64,000 bases of DNA from G025836975 sp040391135. GTDB lineage: Bacteria; Pseudomonadota; Gammaproteobacteria; Burkholderiales; Burkholderiaceae_B. The notes beneath the pieces were generated by a model. That model ran no database searches, had not been told where the DNA came from, and saw only the letters and a list, made by a program, of their open reading frames with translations. The position numbers and the translations under genes were made by a program. Position 1 is the stretch's first letter; every line of letters starts with the position of its first letter. Of the stretch, positions 8,670 through 17,723 are shown piece by piece. The stretch spans positions 6,405 to 70,404 of the forward strand of contig JBEBYL010000016.1 of the NCBI GenBank assembly GCA_040391135.1, given 5' to 3'.

Positions 8670-9833
8670 TCAGTGTTCGCGGGGAAAGTACCGTGGGTTT
8701 TCAAGGCAGGTTTCGTCCACCTCGGACAAGTCCCGGATGCCCATCAAGGCCATGCTGACTTCCAGCTCGTTCTTGAGGATCGTGAAGAGCGTATCGAGGC
8801 CGGCGGGGCCCGCGGCCGACAAGGCATACAGATAGGGCCTGCCCACCATGCACAGATCGGCTCCCAGTGCGAGCGCCCGGATGATGTCCTGGCCGCTGCG
8901 AATGCCGCCATCCAGCAGGACGGGAGCCTGCCGGTTCACGGCTGTTGCCACGGAGCGCAGGCTGGATATGGTGGAGCGTGCGCCGTCGAGCTGCCGGCCG
9001 CCGTGGTTGGACACAATGACGGCGTCGCAGCCATGGTCGATTGCATGGCGGGCGTCTTCCGCGTTCAGGACGCCCTTGGCGATAAGCTTGCCTTTCCAGA
9101 GCTTTCGTATCCAGGCCACATCGTCCCAGCTAAGCGAAGCATCGTATTGCGAGGCGCACCATTGGGCCAGGCCCATCAGTTTCGAGTTTTCCGCCGAAGC
9201 CATGCCCGCCAGGTTTCCGAAAGACTTGCTTTTGGCGAACATTTGCCGTCTCCACCATCCGTGGCGCAGCATCATGTCGAACAGGCCGCGGCCGGTGAAG
9301 CGCAACGGAACGCTCAAGCCATTCTTGATGTCGCGGTGGCGCTGCCCCGAAATCGGCAGGTCGACGGTCAAGACGAGCGCGCTGCAATGCGCCGCCGCCG
9401 CGCGTTCGATCAGCGATTCGGTAAAGGCGCGGTCCTTCATGATGTAGAGCTGGAACCAGAAGGGATAGTCGGTACTGGCGCGCAATTGCTCGAGCGAGCA
9501 GATCGAAAGCGTGCTCAGGGTGTACGGAATGTTCCATTTTTCCGCCGCCGCCAGCGCGACCACTTCTCCTTCGGGGTAATAAAGGCCGGCCATGCCCGTG
9601 GGCGCAATGCCGACAGGCAGCGCATAGGATTGGCCCAGGACCGATCTGCCGAGGCGTTTGCCCGATGTGTCGACCATGACGCGCTGCCGCAATTGCAGGG
9701 CGTCGAAGTCCGTTTCGTTGCGGCGCAAGGTCTGTTCATCGTAAGAGCCGCCATCCACATAGTCGAACAGCATGCGTGGAAGAATTTTTTTTGAACGTTG
9801 CCGCAGATCTTCGATGTTGGTGATGATGCTCAT
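8670..9833 (-). CDS. FMN-dependent alpha-hydroxyacid dehydrogenase (LldD / mandelate dehydrogenase family)
   Basis: This 387-residue enzyme oxidises a 2-hydroxy acid to a 2-oxo acid. It opens with the region found in lactate and mandelate dehydrogenases (LFDYVDGGSYDEQTLRRN near residues 23-40). It has the catalytic VSNHGGRQLDGA segment near residue 255 and the phosphate-binding DGGIRSGQDIIRALALGA near residue 290. Membrane-anchored LldD-type enzymes have this length. It stands upstream of the crotonase and CoA-transferase genes on the same strand and is divergent from an orphan Bug gene. Substrate is uncertain. Confidence 0.88.
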   Translation of the reverse strand: MSIITNIEDLRQRSKKILPRMLFDYVDGGSYDEQTLRRNETDFDALQLRQRVMVDTSGKRLGRSVLGQSYALPVGIAPTGMAGLYYPEGEVVALAAAEKWNIPYTLSTLSICSLEQLRASTDYPFWFQLYIMKDRAFTESLIERAAAAHCSALVLTVDLPISGQRHRDIKNGLSVPLRFTGRGLFDMMLRHGWWRRQMFAKSKSFGNLAGMASAENSKLMGLAQWCASQYDASLSWDDVAWIRKLWKGKLIAKGVLNAEDARHAIDHGCDAVIVSNHGGRQLDGARSTISSLRSVATAVNRQAPVLLDGGIRSGQDIIRALALGADLCMVGRPYLYALSAAGPAGLDTLFTILKNELEVSMALMGIRDLSEVDETCLENPRYFPREH

Positions 9834-10167
9834 GACTATTGCCCGCTGACACCTTCGGGGGCTTGCTTGCCCTTATGTCCGCCGCCGCTTGAAAGACACC
9901 AAGGCAGGCCGCGATCGAGGTTGATTTGCAAACAGTCTACAAGAGGCCCCGTAGCCGATCAAACGACATTTTCTTGTGTGCGCAGGTAGAAAAACTAGCC
10001 TGCGGCGCGGTGCCGGAATGCGTTTCATGGCATTACCTTTTCTTGTTCCTGACCATAGAAAAAATCATTTGGTCGCCGGGGAGCCCACTTGTACACTCGT
10101 CGTGTCATGCCATTCCGTGATCAATTCAAAAAGCGGATTTCAAAGAGAAAATCCAGGAGACAATTCC
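9834..10167. other. 334-bp divergent intergenic region
   Basis: This region separates the minus-strand hydroxyacid dehydrogenase gene from the plus-strand Bug gene and should contain both promoters. I see no convincing paired -35/-10 boxes, operator palindrome or small gene. The last 15 bases hold the AGGAGA ribosome site (10155-10160) of the Bug gene. Confidence 0.6.
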
Positions 10168-11154
10168 ATGATTAAAAGCATTGCCTTTCACCGGGGCCTG
10201 CTGTGCAGCAGCATGGCGATCGCGCTTGCCTTTGCCGCGCCTTCCCTGGCCGCGGACAACTATCCGAGCAAGCCGATACGCATTTTGGTGGGAGCTTCCG
10301 CAGGGGGCGGGACAGACATTCTGGCCAGAATGTTTGCCGATAAGTTCAGCCAGGCGCTGAAACAATCGGTGATAGTCGAGAATCGCCCCGGCGCCTCTCA
10401 AACCATTGCGGCCGACAACACCGCGCGCGCGCCGAAAGATGGCTATACCTTGCTTGCCGCGACCAACACCAACCAGGCCATTGCCCCGCATATACTCAAG
10501 TTGTCCTATGACCCGCTCAAGGACATCAATGCGGTCGGCTTGATTGCCAAGGTTCCGCACGTTCTGGTGGTGGGCAAAGACTCGCCATACAAATCGGTGA
10601 AGGATGTCATCGAGGCCATGAAGGCCAACCCCGGCCAGTTGACGTATGGTTCATCGGGCATCGGCAGCACGCAGCACATTGCGGGAGTGGCTTTCGGGCT
10701 GGCGGTGGGCGCCGAGGCGACCCATGTGCCATACAAAGGCAGCTCGCAGGCGCATATAGATATCATTTCCGGCGAGGTTTCGATGATGTTCGACACCAGT
10801 TCTTCCTCCATGGCTCAGATTCGCAGCGGCGGCTTGCGTGCGTTGGCCGTGCTGTCGCCTAAACGCTCCGTCCAGTTGCCCGACGTCCCGACCTTGGCCG
10901 AAAGCGGGGTAAGCGGGGCCGATATGTACACCTGGTACGGTATGTTCGTTACCGGCGGCACCGATCCAAAAACCATAGAACTGCTCAACAAGACCTTGAA
11001 TCAGACCTTGGCGCTGCCGGATGTGCGGGAACGCCTGTTGAGCCTGGGGGGCGAGATAACGCCGATAAGCGCGGCGGAAATGGCCGAGATGAATCGTGAA
11101 GAATACGAGCGTTTTGGAAAATTGATCAAAAAGGCGAATCTGAAGGCGCAATAA
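10168..11154 (+). CDS. Orphan Bug-family tripartite transporter substrate-binding protein
   Basis: This 328-residue periplasmic protein starts at the ATG at 10168 behind AGGAGA. It has a Sec signal peptide ending near PSLAA, followed by DNYPSKPIRILVGASAGGGTD, the Bug consensus. The frame extends upstream, but that part has no signal or ribosome site. No TctA/TctB genes adjoin it, which is common for Bug proteins in Alcaligenaceae. It may use a transporter encoded elsewhere or act as a sensor. Divergence from the hydroxyacid dehydrogenase gene hints at a shared substrate class. Confidence 0.9.
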   Translation: MIKSIAFHRGLLCSSMAIALAFAAPSLAADNYPSKPIRILVGASAGGGTDILARMFADKFSQALKQSVIVENRPGASQTIAADNTARAPKDGYTLLAATNTNQAIAPHILKLSYDPLKDINAVGLIAKVPHVLVVGKDSPYKSVKDVIEAMKANPGQLTYGSSGIGSTQHIAGVAFGLAVGAEATHVPYKGSSQAHIDIISGEVSMMFDTSSSSMAQIRSGGLRALAVLSPKRSVQLPDVPTLAESGVSGADMYTWYGMFVTGGTDPKTIELLNKTLNQTLALPDVRERLLSLGGEITPISAAEMAEMNREEYERFGKLIKKANLKAQ

Positions 11155-11241
11155 GCAGGGTGCTCCAGCCGGAAATATTCGCGGTCGGGCCTGTTGGCTG
11201 GGCCGATCGCGGATAGGCCACTGAAAATATCCAGCAGCAAC

Positions 11242-11277
11242 ACGCAAAGCGGCGGCCGGCAGGCCGCCGCTTTGCGT
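11242..11277. terminator. Strong 16-bp hairpin downstream of the Bug gene
   Basis: ACGCAAAGCGGCGGCC (11242-11257) pairs without mismatch with GGCCGCCGCTTTGCGT (11262-11277) around GGCA. It lies between the Bug gene and ynfA. A long T-run is missing, but the stem is among the strongest in the window. Confidence 0.6.
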
Positions 11278-11316
11278 TATCGTTCCACCTGAATCATTGT
11301 TCCCCGGGAGCCCGCG

Positions 11317-11649
11317 TTGGAATTGTTGCGCCTAAGCCTGTTGTTCGCCGTCACGGCGCTTGCTGAAATCATCGGCTGCTATCTGCCCTGGCTGGTGCTC
11401 AGGCAGGGGAAAAGCCTGTACTTGCTTATCCCCGCGGCCGTTGCGCTGGCGTTGTTCGCCTGGCTGCTGACCTTGCATCCCACCGCGGCGGGCAGGACTT
11501 ACGCGGCATACGGCGGAATGTATATCGCGGTCGCGCTGCTGTGGCTGCGGTTCGTCGATGGCGTTTCGCTGACGCGCTGGGATGCGGCCGGGGCCGGCAT
11601 CGCGCTGCTCGGCATGGCGGTCATCGCCTTGCAGCCCTCAAGCGCGTGA
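11317..11649 (+). CDS. ynfA: YnfA/UPF0060 family small membrane protein
   Basis: This 110-residue protein has four transmembrane helices and the family opening LLFAVTALAEIIGCYLPWL. The C-terminal half YAAYGGMYIAVALLWLRFVDGVSLTRWD also matches the family. The likely start is TTG at 11317, since GGGAG stands at 11306-11310 and no ATG fits the conserved N-terminus. YnfA proteins resemble half-size drug/metabolite transporters; their physiological substrate is unsettled. It appears monocistronic. Confidence 0.88.
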   Translation: MELLRLSLLFAVTALAEIIGCYLPWLVLRQGKSLYLLIPAAVALALFAWLLTLHPTAAGRTYAAYGGMYIAVALLWLRFVDGVSLTRWDAAGAGIALLGMAVIALQPSSA

Positions 11650-11681
11650 CTGGATCCCATCTGAACGAAGAAAAATATTGT

Positions 11682-11703
11682 TAATTAACCATATGGTTAA
11701 TTA
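11682..11703. promoter_or_regulatory. Perfect 22-bp palindrome upstream of the ArgH-like gene
   Basis: TAATTAACCAT (11682-11692) is followed directly by its reverse complement ATGGTTAATTA (11693-11703). It lies 80 bp upstream of the lyase start in AT-rich DNA. The AACCATATGGTT core is the kind of dyad bound by MarR-, GntR- or LysR-type dimers. The only regulator in the cassette is the LysR protein at 14437-15351. The cognate factor is unknown. Confidence 0.6.
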
Positions 11704-11782
11704 TTAATCACTTTAATTCGCTAACTGTTCGCTCAGTGAGGCGGCTAGACTCTCTTGCATTGGAAACACGCAGGAGTTATTT

Positions 11783-13309
11783 ATGTCCGTTTATCGCGCC
11801 GCCCAGGTACGTTTATCTCAACCCGTCCGGCCAGAATTGGCACAAGTTTGCCTGCCGGGGCCCGATGAGAGCGTGCTTGGCAGGTACGCCCGCATGCGTG
11901 AGCAGCTAGGCGCTTTCCACGCTTTCGACAAGGCTCATATCTTGATGCTGGCTGAGCAGCGCTTACTGACGCGGGATGACGCGGCCGCCATGTTGGGTGT
12001 CCTGCGCAAGGTCGAGCGCGATGGCGTCGTGGAAGTGCGAGCTGAAACTGCTGAGAATATGCATTCGGGCGAAGCGATACTGACACGCGAGCTGGGAACC
12101 GAAGTGGCGGGAAAGTTGCATTTGGGCCGTAGCTCAGGCGATCTCCTGGCAGTGTCGTTTCGGCTTACGCTGCGCGGCAAGTTGCTTGCTCTGTATCAGG
12201 CCGGAAACAAGTTGCGCGCGACGCTGTTGGATCTGGCGCAAGCGCATCTCGAGACGGTTATGCCGGGCTATACACACCTGCAGCATGCACAGCCGATCAC
12301 CTTCGCTCATTATCTTCTTTCCATGTTGAGCGGCCTGGACCGCGATGGCGAGCGCATCCGGCAGTTTTATTCGAGGCTGAACCTCAGCCCGGCGGGCGCG
12401 GCTATCCTGGTTGGGTCCGAGTTTGCACTCGATCGCGAACGAACTGCCGATCTTCTTGGCTTCGATGGACTCGCCCTTAACACGCGCGATGCGGTTTGGG
12501 GGCGTGATCTGGAAATCGAAGCACATGCTATCGCAACACTGATGGCCGGCAACATTAATCGATTGGCGGAGGACCTTATGCTGTGGTCCGCGCCTGAGTA
12601 CGGCATGCTGGAATGCGCGGACGGTTTCTGCGGCACCAGCAGCATCATGCCGCAAAAGAAAAATCCCAATGCCCTGGAATGCCTCAAAGGATTGGTTGCG
12701 ACAACGAGTGGCATGTTGGTCAGTGCGGTCGTTGTGCATAAGAACCCGTCGACGGTGCCGGTATTCGAATGGATACGTGCATTGTCCGATCATTGGCGCA
12801 GCTACGATGAGCTCATCGACGGCACGATATTGATGAATGCTTTGCTCGGCAGCCTCCAAGTACATACATCGAGAATGGCACAGAGCGCTAACGCGCACTG
12901 GGCTACCACGGCGGATTTGGCCGGCGCCATGGTCCGGCACGCTGGAGTGCATTGGCGCGCCGCGCACCAAATCGCCGGAATCACCGTAAGGCTGGCGCTG
13001 GAGGCCGGCCGCACGCCTTCACAGGTGGATTCCGGATTGATCGATCAGGCGTCGCGCCTATTCATGAACAAGCCGTTAGGCCTTGACGATGAGGTGATTC
13101 GGGACGCTTTGGACGCGTATGCATCGGTCTTGCGTCACGAATTGCCCGGCGGTCCTGCACCCCGGCGGGTGCGCGAAGCCATAGTTGTACACCAGAAGCT
13201 GCTGGACGCCGATACACAGTGGCTGATAGGAAGGGAGCAGCAATTGGACGCCGCCGCAGAGCGGTTGGAAGCGGCGATTGATGCATTGCTTGGCGAGCGC
13301 CGGCATTAG
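11783..13309 (+). CDS. Argininosuccinate lyase-like enzyme (fumarase/aspartase superfamily)
   Basis: This 508-residue cytoplasmic C-N lyase carries all three superfamily signatures: the GRSSGD turn near residue 114, GYTHLQHAQPIT near residue 161, and GTSSIMPQKKNP near residue 288 with the catalytic Ser loop. It is about 45 residues longer than standard ArgH. Its partners are a Bug binding protein and a LysR regulator, not arginine genes. It is therefore more likely a catabolic lyase that releases fumarate from an imported N-substituted aspartate, as EDDS lyase does. That specific role is inference. Confidence 0.8.
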   Translation: MSVYRAAQVRLSQPVRPELAQVCLPGPDESVLGRYARMREQLGAFHAFDKAHILMLAEQRLLTRDDAAAMLGVLRKVERDGVVEVRAETAENMHSGEAILTRELGTEVAGKLHLGRSSGDLLAVSFRLTLRGKLLALYQAGNKLRATLLDLAQAHLETVMPGYTHLQHAQPITFAHYLLSMLSGLDRDGERIRQFYSRLNLSPAGAAILVGSEFALDRERTADLLGFDGLALNTRDAVWGRDLEIEAHAIATLMAGNINRLAEDLMLWSAPEYGMLECADGFCGTSSIMPQKKNPNALECLKGLVATTSGMLVSAVVVHKNPSTVPVFEWIRALSDHWRSYDELIDGTILMNALLGSLQVHTSRMAQSANAHWATTADLAGAMVRHAGVHWRAAHQIAGITVRLALEAGRTPSQVDSGLIDQASRLFMNKPLGLDDEVIRDALDAYASVLRHELPGGPAPRRVREAIVVHQKLLDADTQWLIGREQQLDAAAERLEAAIDALLGERRH

Positions 13310-13406
13310 CCTTTACTTATCTAAACCTGCTCTTTCGACGATTGTCGCTTATAGGCAGCGCTGGGGCGTGCTGTCTTTCAAGAACCATAAACTGAGGAAA
13401 AACACC

Positions 13407-14405
13407 ATGCTTGATTCACGTAGACGCTTTATGAAGACCGCGGCCGGCGTGGCCGCCTGCCTTCCCGGAATGGGCCTGGCAATGAACGCAAGGGCTGACT
13501 CGCTGCAGGCCTGGCCGGCAAGGCCGGTACAGCTGGTGCTTGGTTATCCGACGGGCGGCGCAACCGATGGCGTGGCCCGCCCACTGGAGCTGATGCTGAA
13601 GGACAGTCTGGGCCAGCCGGTGGTGTTCGACTATCGGCCGGGCGCGGGGGCCACCATTGGCGCGGCCTATGTGGCGCGTGCGAAACCGGATGGCTATACC
13701 TTGCATATGACTGATAGTGGCCCCATGACGATACTGCCCAACGGCCGCAAGGTGGGCTATGACCCGCTTACGGGCTTCACGCCGGTTGGGATGGTGTGCG
13801 AAGGAGCTTCCATTATCGTGGTGCACCCGTCGGTACCAGCCCATACGCTGGAAGAGTTGATCACGCTGGCTAAACGCGATCCAGGCTCGATCGGTTTTGG
13901 CACTTCGGGATTGGGTGGAGCCGCGCACTTGTCGGGAGAATTGTTCCAGGCGATGACAGGCACGCAGTTGGTGCATATACCCTATCGAGGCGGCAGCCAG
14001 GCGGCGATCGACTTGGTCGGTGGGCAGATTCCCATGGCTTTCGCATCGACAGGGACCGCATTGCCGTTCGTGAAATCAGGAAAAATGCGGGCGCTTGCCG
14101 TTACATCGAGTCAGCGCGTATCGATTTTTCCTGACGTCCCCACTGTGGCGGAAGCGGGCTACCCGGACTACGATGCGACTGTTTGGTTTGCAATTGTCGG
14201 CCCGGCGGGCCTGCCGGACCCCATCGTGGCACGTTTCAATCATGCCTTGCAGGACGCCTTGGGAGCGCAGAGCACGAAGGACACCCTGCGAGCTCAGGGC
14301 TACGAACCAGCGGCGGGTACGCCGCAGATGCTGGCGCAGCGCTTGCGTGCCGACTACGAGAAATGGGGCAACTTAATCCGCGAAAAGCAGATTGCGTTTG
14401 AGTAG
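13407..14405 (+). CDS. Bug-family substrate-binding protein with Tat signal
   Basis: This 332-residue protein starts at the ATG at 13407, after GAGG at 13394-13397. The N-terminus contains SRRRFMK, a good twin-arginine motif, then a hydrophobic stretch and a cleavage site near NARA. Export by the Tat path is unusual but known for Bug proteins. The mature part has LQAWPARPVQLVLGYPTGGATDG, typical of the family. It lies 97 bp downstream of the lyase and probably captures the substrate of that enzyme. Dedicated TctA/TctB genes are absent nearby. Confidence 0.88.
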   Translation: MLDSRRRFMKTAAGVAACLPGMGLAMNARADSLQAWPARPVQLVLGYPTGGATDGVARPLELMLKDSLGQPVVFDYRPGAGATIGAAYVARAKPDGYTLHMTDSGPMTILPNGRKVGYDPLTGFTPVGMVCEGASIIVVHPSVPAHTLEELITLAKRDPGSIGFGTSGLGGAAHLSGELFQAMTGTQLVHIPYRGGSQAAIDLVGGQIPMAFASTGTALPFVKSGKMRALAVTSSQRVSIFPDVPTVAEAGYPDYDATVWFAIVGPAGLPDPIVARFNHALQDALGAQSTKDTLRAQGYEPAAGTPQMLAQRLRADYEKWGNLIREKQIAFE

Positions 14406-14436
14406 CGGGGCGAAGCGGGGTGGCGAGGATTCAGGT

Positions 14437-15351
14437 CTATGCGTTTTGGCTGCGCAGACGCATGAGAGCCAAATCCAGAAAATGCTGTGCCGTGGCGGAC
14501 ATGGGCAGGATGCGGTTCCATATTAGTCCCACAGCGTCACCAGCCGGCGGCACTTCGATGGGTAGAACACACCCGACAGGCGGTGCCAGAAAGCGTTGAG
14601 CTACGCGTGTGGGCACGATAGTCAGGTAGTGTCCCAGGCCAAGCAAAGGAGCCACAAGCGTCATGTCGCTGGTCTCCACATAGCGGGTAGGGAGATCAAG
14701 CTGTTGAGCGGCCAGTGTGCGAGTCAACAGATCGCGCATCAACGTGCCGGGCGCCGGAAGACACCATTGGTGTGCCACGAGTTCCTCCCAGCAGACCTTA
14801 CGCTGAAGAGCAAGCGGGTGATCGGCGCTGGCGACGATCGCCACTGTATCGGTCGTGACCGCTGCGCTGGCCAGCCCTGCCTTGGTGATGTCCGCGCTAA
14901 GGCGGGCGAACAATAGCGAGAGCTGGCCTTCGATAAGCATATCGCGCAGATCGGCCGACTCTCCTTCGACGATGCGCAGCCTTACTCGTGGAAATTGTCG
15001 AGAAAACTCGGCAATCGTATCCGCCAAAAACGGATGCAGCGATACCGCCTTTACCCCGATGCGCAATTCTCCAAAATGGCCCTGTCCCAGGCCTTGGGCG
15101 TCTTCAGAGAGCACACTTAGCTGAGCTTGCACCTGCTGACCCGCGCTAATGACCAGCTCGCCCAGCGCAGTGGGGCGAATCCATCCGCGACCACGCTCAA
15201 ACAACGGCTGGGAAAACACGGCCTCGGCTTCGGTCAGCGCCTTGGAGATTGCAGCGGGCGTAATGTACAGCCGCTCGGCAGCCTGGGCCAGGCTGCGTGC
15301 CTGGCTAATGGCAAGGACAATATTCAGATGCCTCAGCTTAAGTCCGTTCAT
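14437..15351 (-). CDS. LysR-type transcriptional regulator
   Basis: This 304-residue regulator has the winged helix LKLRHLNIVLAIS followed by AAERLYITPAAISKALTEAE and an effector domain from about residue 90. It converges on the Tat-Bug gene, leaving 31 bp between stops, and is the most likely regulator of the lyase-Bug pair. Its LRHLN opening resembles the GbpR/PcaQ-like branch. The effector is unknown. Confidence 0.88.
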   Translation of the reverse strand: MNGLKLRHLNIVLAISQARSLAQAAERLYITPAAISKALTEAEAVFSQPLFERGRGWIRPTALGELVISAGQQVQAQLSVLSEDAQGLGQGHFGELRIGVKAVSLHPFLADTIAEFSRQFPRVRLRIVEGESADLRDMLIEGQLSLLFARLSADITKAGLASAAVTTDTVAIVASADHPLALQRKVCWEELVAHQWCLPAPGTLMRDLLTRTLAAQQLDLPTRYVETSDMTLVAPLLGLGHYLTIVPTRVAQRFLAPPVGCVLPIEVPPAGDAVGLIWNRILPMSATAQHFLDLALMRLRSQNA

Positions 15352-15381
15352 GAGTTTCGATTTATTTGACGGTTCTCCGAA

Positions 15382-16731
15382 TCACCGCGCCGCGACAGGC
15401 GCCACGAAAGCCTGGCGCGATGCGGGCAGGCTCATGGATACGGTGCTTGCGGCCAGCAGCAGCGCGCCGGCGCTGCCGAAGGCGATCCAGTGCGTGCCGA
15501 AGGTCTCGTAGCCCCAGCCGCCCAGCCATGAACTGATCATCCCGCCAACCTGGTGGCCCAGGTAGGTCCAGCCGTAAAGAATGCCGACCAGGCGCACGCC
15601 GTAAAGGTCGGCGAGTATGGCGGACGACAAGGCGATGCTGCCGGCCCAGACGATGCCGCCTATGGTGGCCGCGGCATAGAGTTCCCATTGCGTGCCGACC
15701 ATCACCAGCGCAAAAAAGCCCAGGCCCCGGATAAGGTAGATGGCGGAAAGGATGTTCCTGCGCGGCACCATGTCCGACAGGCGGCCCAGGACCAGGGTGC
15801 TGAATATGGCGGCGAAGCCGATCAGGCCGATGCCGAAGGAACCGGTCATGGCGTCGAAGCCGTGATCCATCAGCATGGGCACGCCATGCGTGCCCAGCAG
15901 GTTCATGCTGTAGCCGCAGGCAAACAGGCCGAAGGCGATCTTCCAGAACTGCACGGTGCGCAAGGCGTCGCGGACTTTAAGCTCCACGGCCGGCGAAGGC
16001 CGCATTGCGGTCCGGCCGGGGGCGGGCGAGGCGCAATTGGCCGCGGCCAGCGCGGACGGGGCGTCGATCGCGGCCGGCGATGGGGTGCCTGGGACCGCCG
16101 GACCGGCATCCGCGCCGGGCGGCGCGTCTTCGCGGATGATGAGCAGCGCAATGGGGATGGTGACGAGGGTCAGCAGGACGGCGAAGCTCAGCATGGTCTC
16201 TCGCCAGCCCAGCCATTCGATCGACAGCCCCAGCACGGGCGTCAGGATGGCGATGCCGGCCATGGACCCCGTGGACAGGAAGAACAGCGCCATGCCGCGC
16301 CGCCGCACGAACCAGCGGCTCAGAACGGGCGTCATGGTGACGGGACTGATGAAGGATAGGCCCAGGGACAGCAGCACGCCGAAGGCCAGCAGGAAGCTGA
16401 TCGGGCCGGTCGCCATGACGGTCCCGGCAATGGCGACCGCGACCAGGACGGTGCCCAGCAGCAGCACGAAACGCGTGCCGCGAGTGCTGACCAGATGTCC
16501 GGCAATGGGCATGCCTATGCCGTAGAACAGCATGCCGATGGCGATGATGCCGGCCAGCAGGCTGCGGCTGAATCCCAGGTCGTGGGCAATGGGCAGGAAG
16601 AAGGGGCCTATGCCCATGCGCAGGCCCACCGTCAACAAGGTAAGCGTTGCAGCGGCCGCAACGATCGTCCATCCGAAATACCAGTTACCGATACGTCCAA
16701 GCGCCACAACCATCTCCTGTTTTTTGCACAT
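15382..16731 (-). CDS. MFS transporter, monocarboxylate/oxalate-antiporter-like
   Basis: This polytopic protein of up to 449 residues has 12 predicted helices with a long Ala/Pro-rich cytoplasmic loop in the middle (about residues 200-245). The start is ambiguous. ATG at 16731 lies 1 bp from the stop of the upstream LysR gene, but CAGGAG ends exactly at a second ATG (16713), and a GTG at 16707 has the best spacing from that site. It is cotranscribed with the LysR gene. Substrate is probably an organic acid but not determined. Confidence 0.85.
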   Translation of the reverse strand: MCKKQEMVVALGRIGNWYFGWTIVAAAATLTLLTVGLRMGIGPFFLPIAHDLGFSRSLLAGIIAIGMLFYGIGMPIAGHLVSTRGTRFVLLLGTVLVAVAIAGTVMATGPISFLLAFGVLLSLGLSFISPVTMTPVLSRWFVRRRGMALFFLSTGSMAGIAILTPVLGLSIEWLGWRETMLSFAVLLTLVTIPIALLIIREDAPPGADAGPAVPGTPSPAAIDAPSALAAANCASPAPGRTAMRPSPAVELKVRDALRTVQFWKIAFGLFACGYSMNLLGTHGVPMLMDHGFDAMTGSFGIGLIGFAAIFSTLVLGRLSDMVPRRNILSAIYLIRGLGFFALVMVGTQWELYAAATIGGIVWAGSIALSSAILADLYGVRLVGILYGWTYLGHQVGGMISSWLGGWGYETFGTHWIAFGSAGALLLAASTVSMSLPASRQAFVAPVAAR

Positions 16732-16732
16732 T

Positions 16733-17614
16733 CTACCTAAGAGACAGGCTGGCGTAACTGTCGTAGACGGCCTGGGTGATGTCCAGCTGCATGCTGTCGC
16801 GCCGCACGATCATGCCGATGTCTCGCGAGGGCGAGCCCAATTCGGCCGGCAGCGGCAGTATGCGCAGGCCGTTCATGGTTTCCCAGTCCAGCGTGTTCAA
16901 CAGCGGCAGCACGGTAACCCCCACGTCCTGCTGCACCAGGCTGAGCAATTGCTCGATGGCGTTCAGTTCCAGGAAATCATCGGGCACGATGCCCATTTTT
17001 TGCAGCACGCGATCTATCTGCCTGCCCGTGTGCTGGCTGCGATCGAAGCGCAGGAAGGGATGTTGCGTCAGGATTTCCCGGGGATCGTCGCCATCGACCG
17101 AGAGCGGCGCAATGATGCGCAGCGGCTCCTTGTAAAGCAGGGACCAGACCGTGCCGGCCGGACGCTTGGCGGTTCCGACGACGAAGGCGGCGTCGATGTC
17201 GCCTCGTTCCACCTTCTGGGTCAGCTCGCTGGATTTGCCCGAAACCAGGCGTATGCCCAGCCCTTTGTGCTGCTTTTTCAGTTGCGACACGATTTTCGCC
17301 AGGATGCTCATGCTGGATACGATCGCGCCTATGGCCAGCTCGCCGGCGAAGTGCCCGGTGGATGGCCGGGGCAGCCGGATGCGATCGTAGAGCTCCAGCA
17401 GGCGGTTCACCTCGGGCAGCAACTCGCGCCCCGCTTGGTTAAGCAGGGCCAGGCGGCCGCTGCGGTCGAAAAGCTCGCGGCCGAACTCTTTTTCCAGCGT
17501 GCGCATTTGCAGGCTGACGGCGGCCTGGGTCAGCCCCACGTGCTCGGCGGCCTCCGAAAACGAGCCCAGGCGGGCGATGGCGACGAAGGTGCGCAGGAAG
17601 CGAAGTGAACTCAT
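16733..17614 (-). CDS. LysR-type transcriptional regulator
   Basis: This 293-residue regulator opens SLRFLRTFVAIARLGSFSEAAE then VGLTQAAVSLQMRTLEKEFG, a standard LysR helix-turn-helix. The effector-binding part runs from about residue 90. It is divergent from the gamma-glutamyltransferase island (109 bp between starts) and directly upstream of the MFS gene. It may therefore control both, LysR regulators often acting on the divergent gene. Confidence 0.9.
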   Translation of the reverse strand: MSSLRFLRTFVAIARLGSFSEAAEHVGLTQAAVSLQMRTLEKEFGRELFDRSGRLALLNQAGRELLPEVNRLLELYDRIRLPRPSTGHFAGELAIGAIVSSMSILAKIVSQLKKQHKGLGIRLVSGKSSELTQKVERGDIDAAFVVGTAKRPAGTVWSLLYKEPLRIIAPLSVDGDDPREILTQHPFLRFDRSQHTGRQIDRVLQKMGIVPDDFLELNAIEQLLSLVQQDVGVTVLPLLNTLDWETMNGLRILPLPAELGSPSRDIGMIVRRDSMQLDITQAVYDSYASLSLR

Positions 17615-17723
17615 AAGAAAAACTTGAATGTGAAATATAAAACTAAATTGATCTAATGAGAGAATGATAGTAGCTTAGATGGGTTAAGCCCCCATTTTTT
17701 CCCGCAACATTTCTTTTCCCGAC

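Noticed and set aside
11783..13309. Calling the lyase argH for arginine biosynthesis
   Set aside because: Length and neighbours (Bug protein, LysR, operator palindrome) point away from housekeeping arginine synthesis; sequence alone cannot confirm the substrate.
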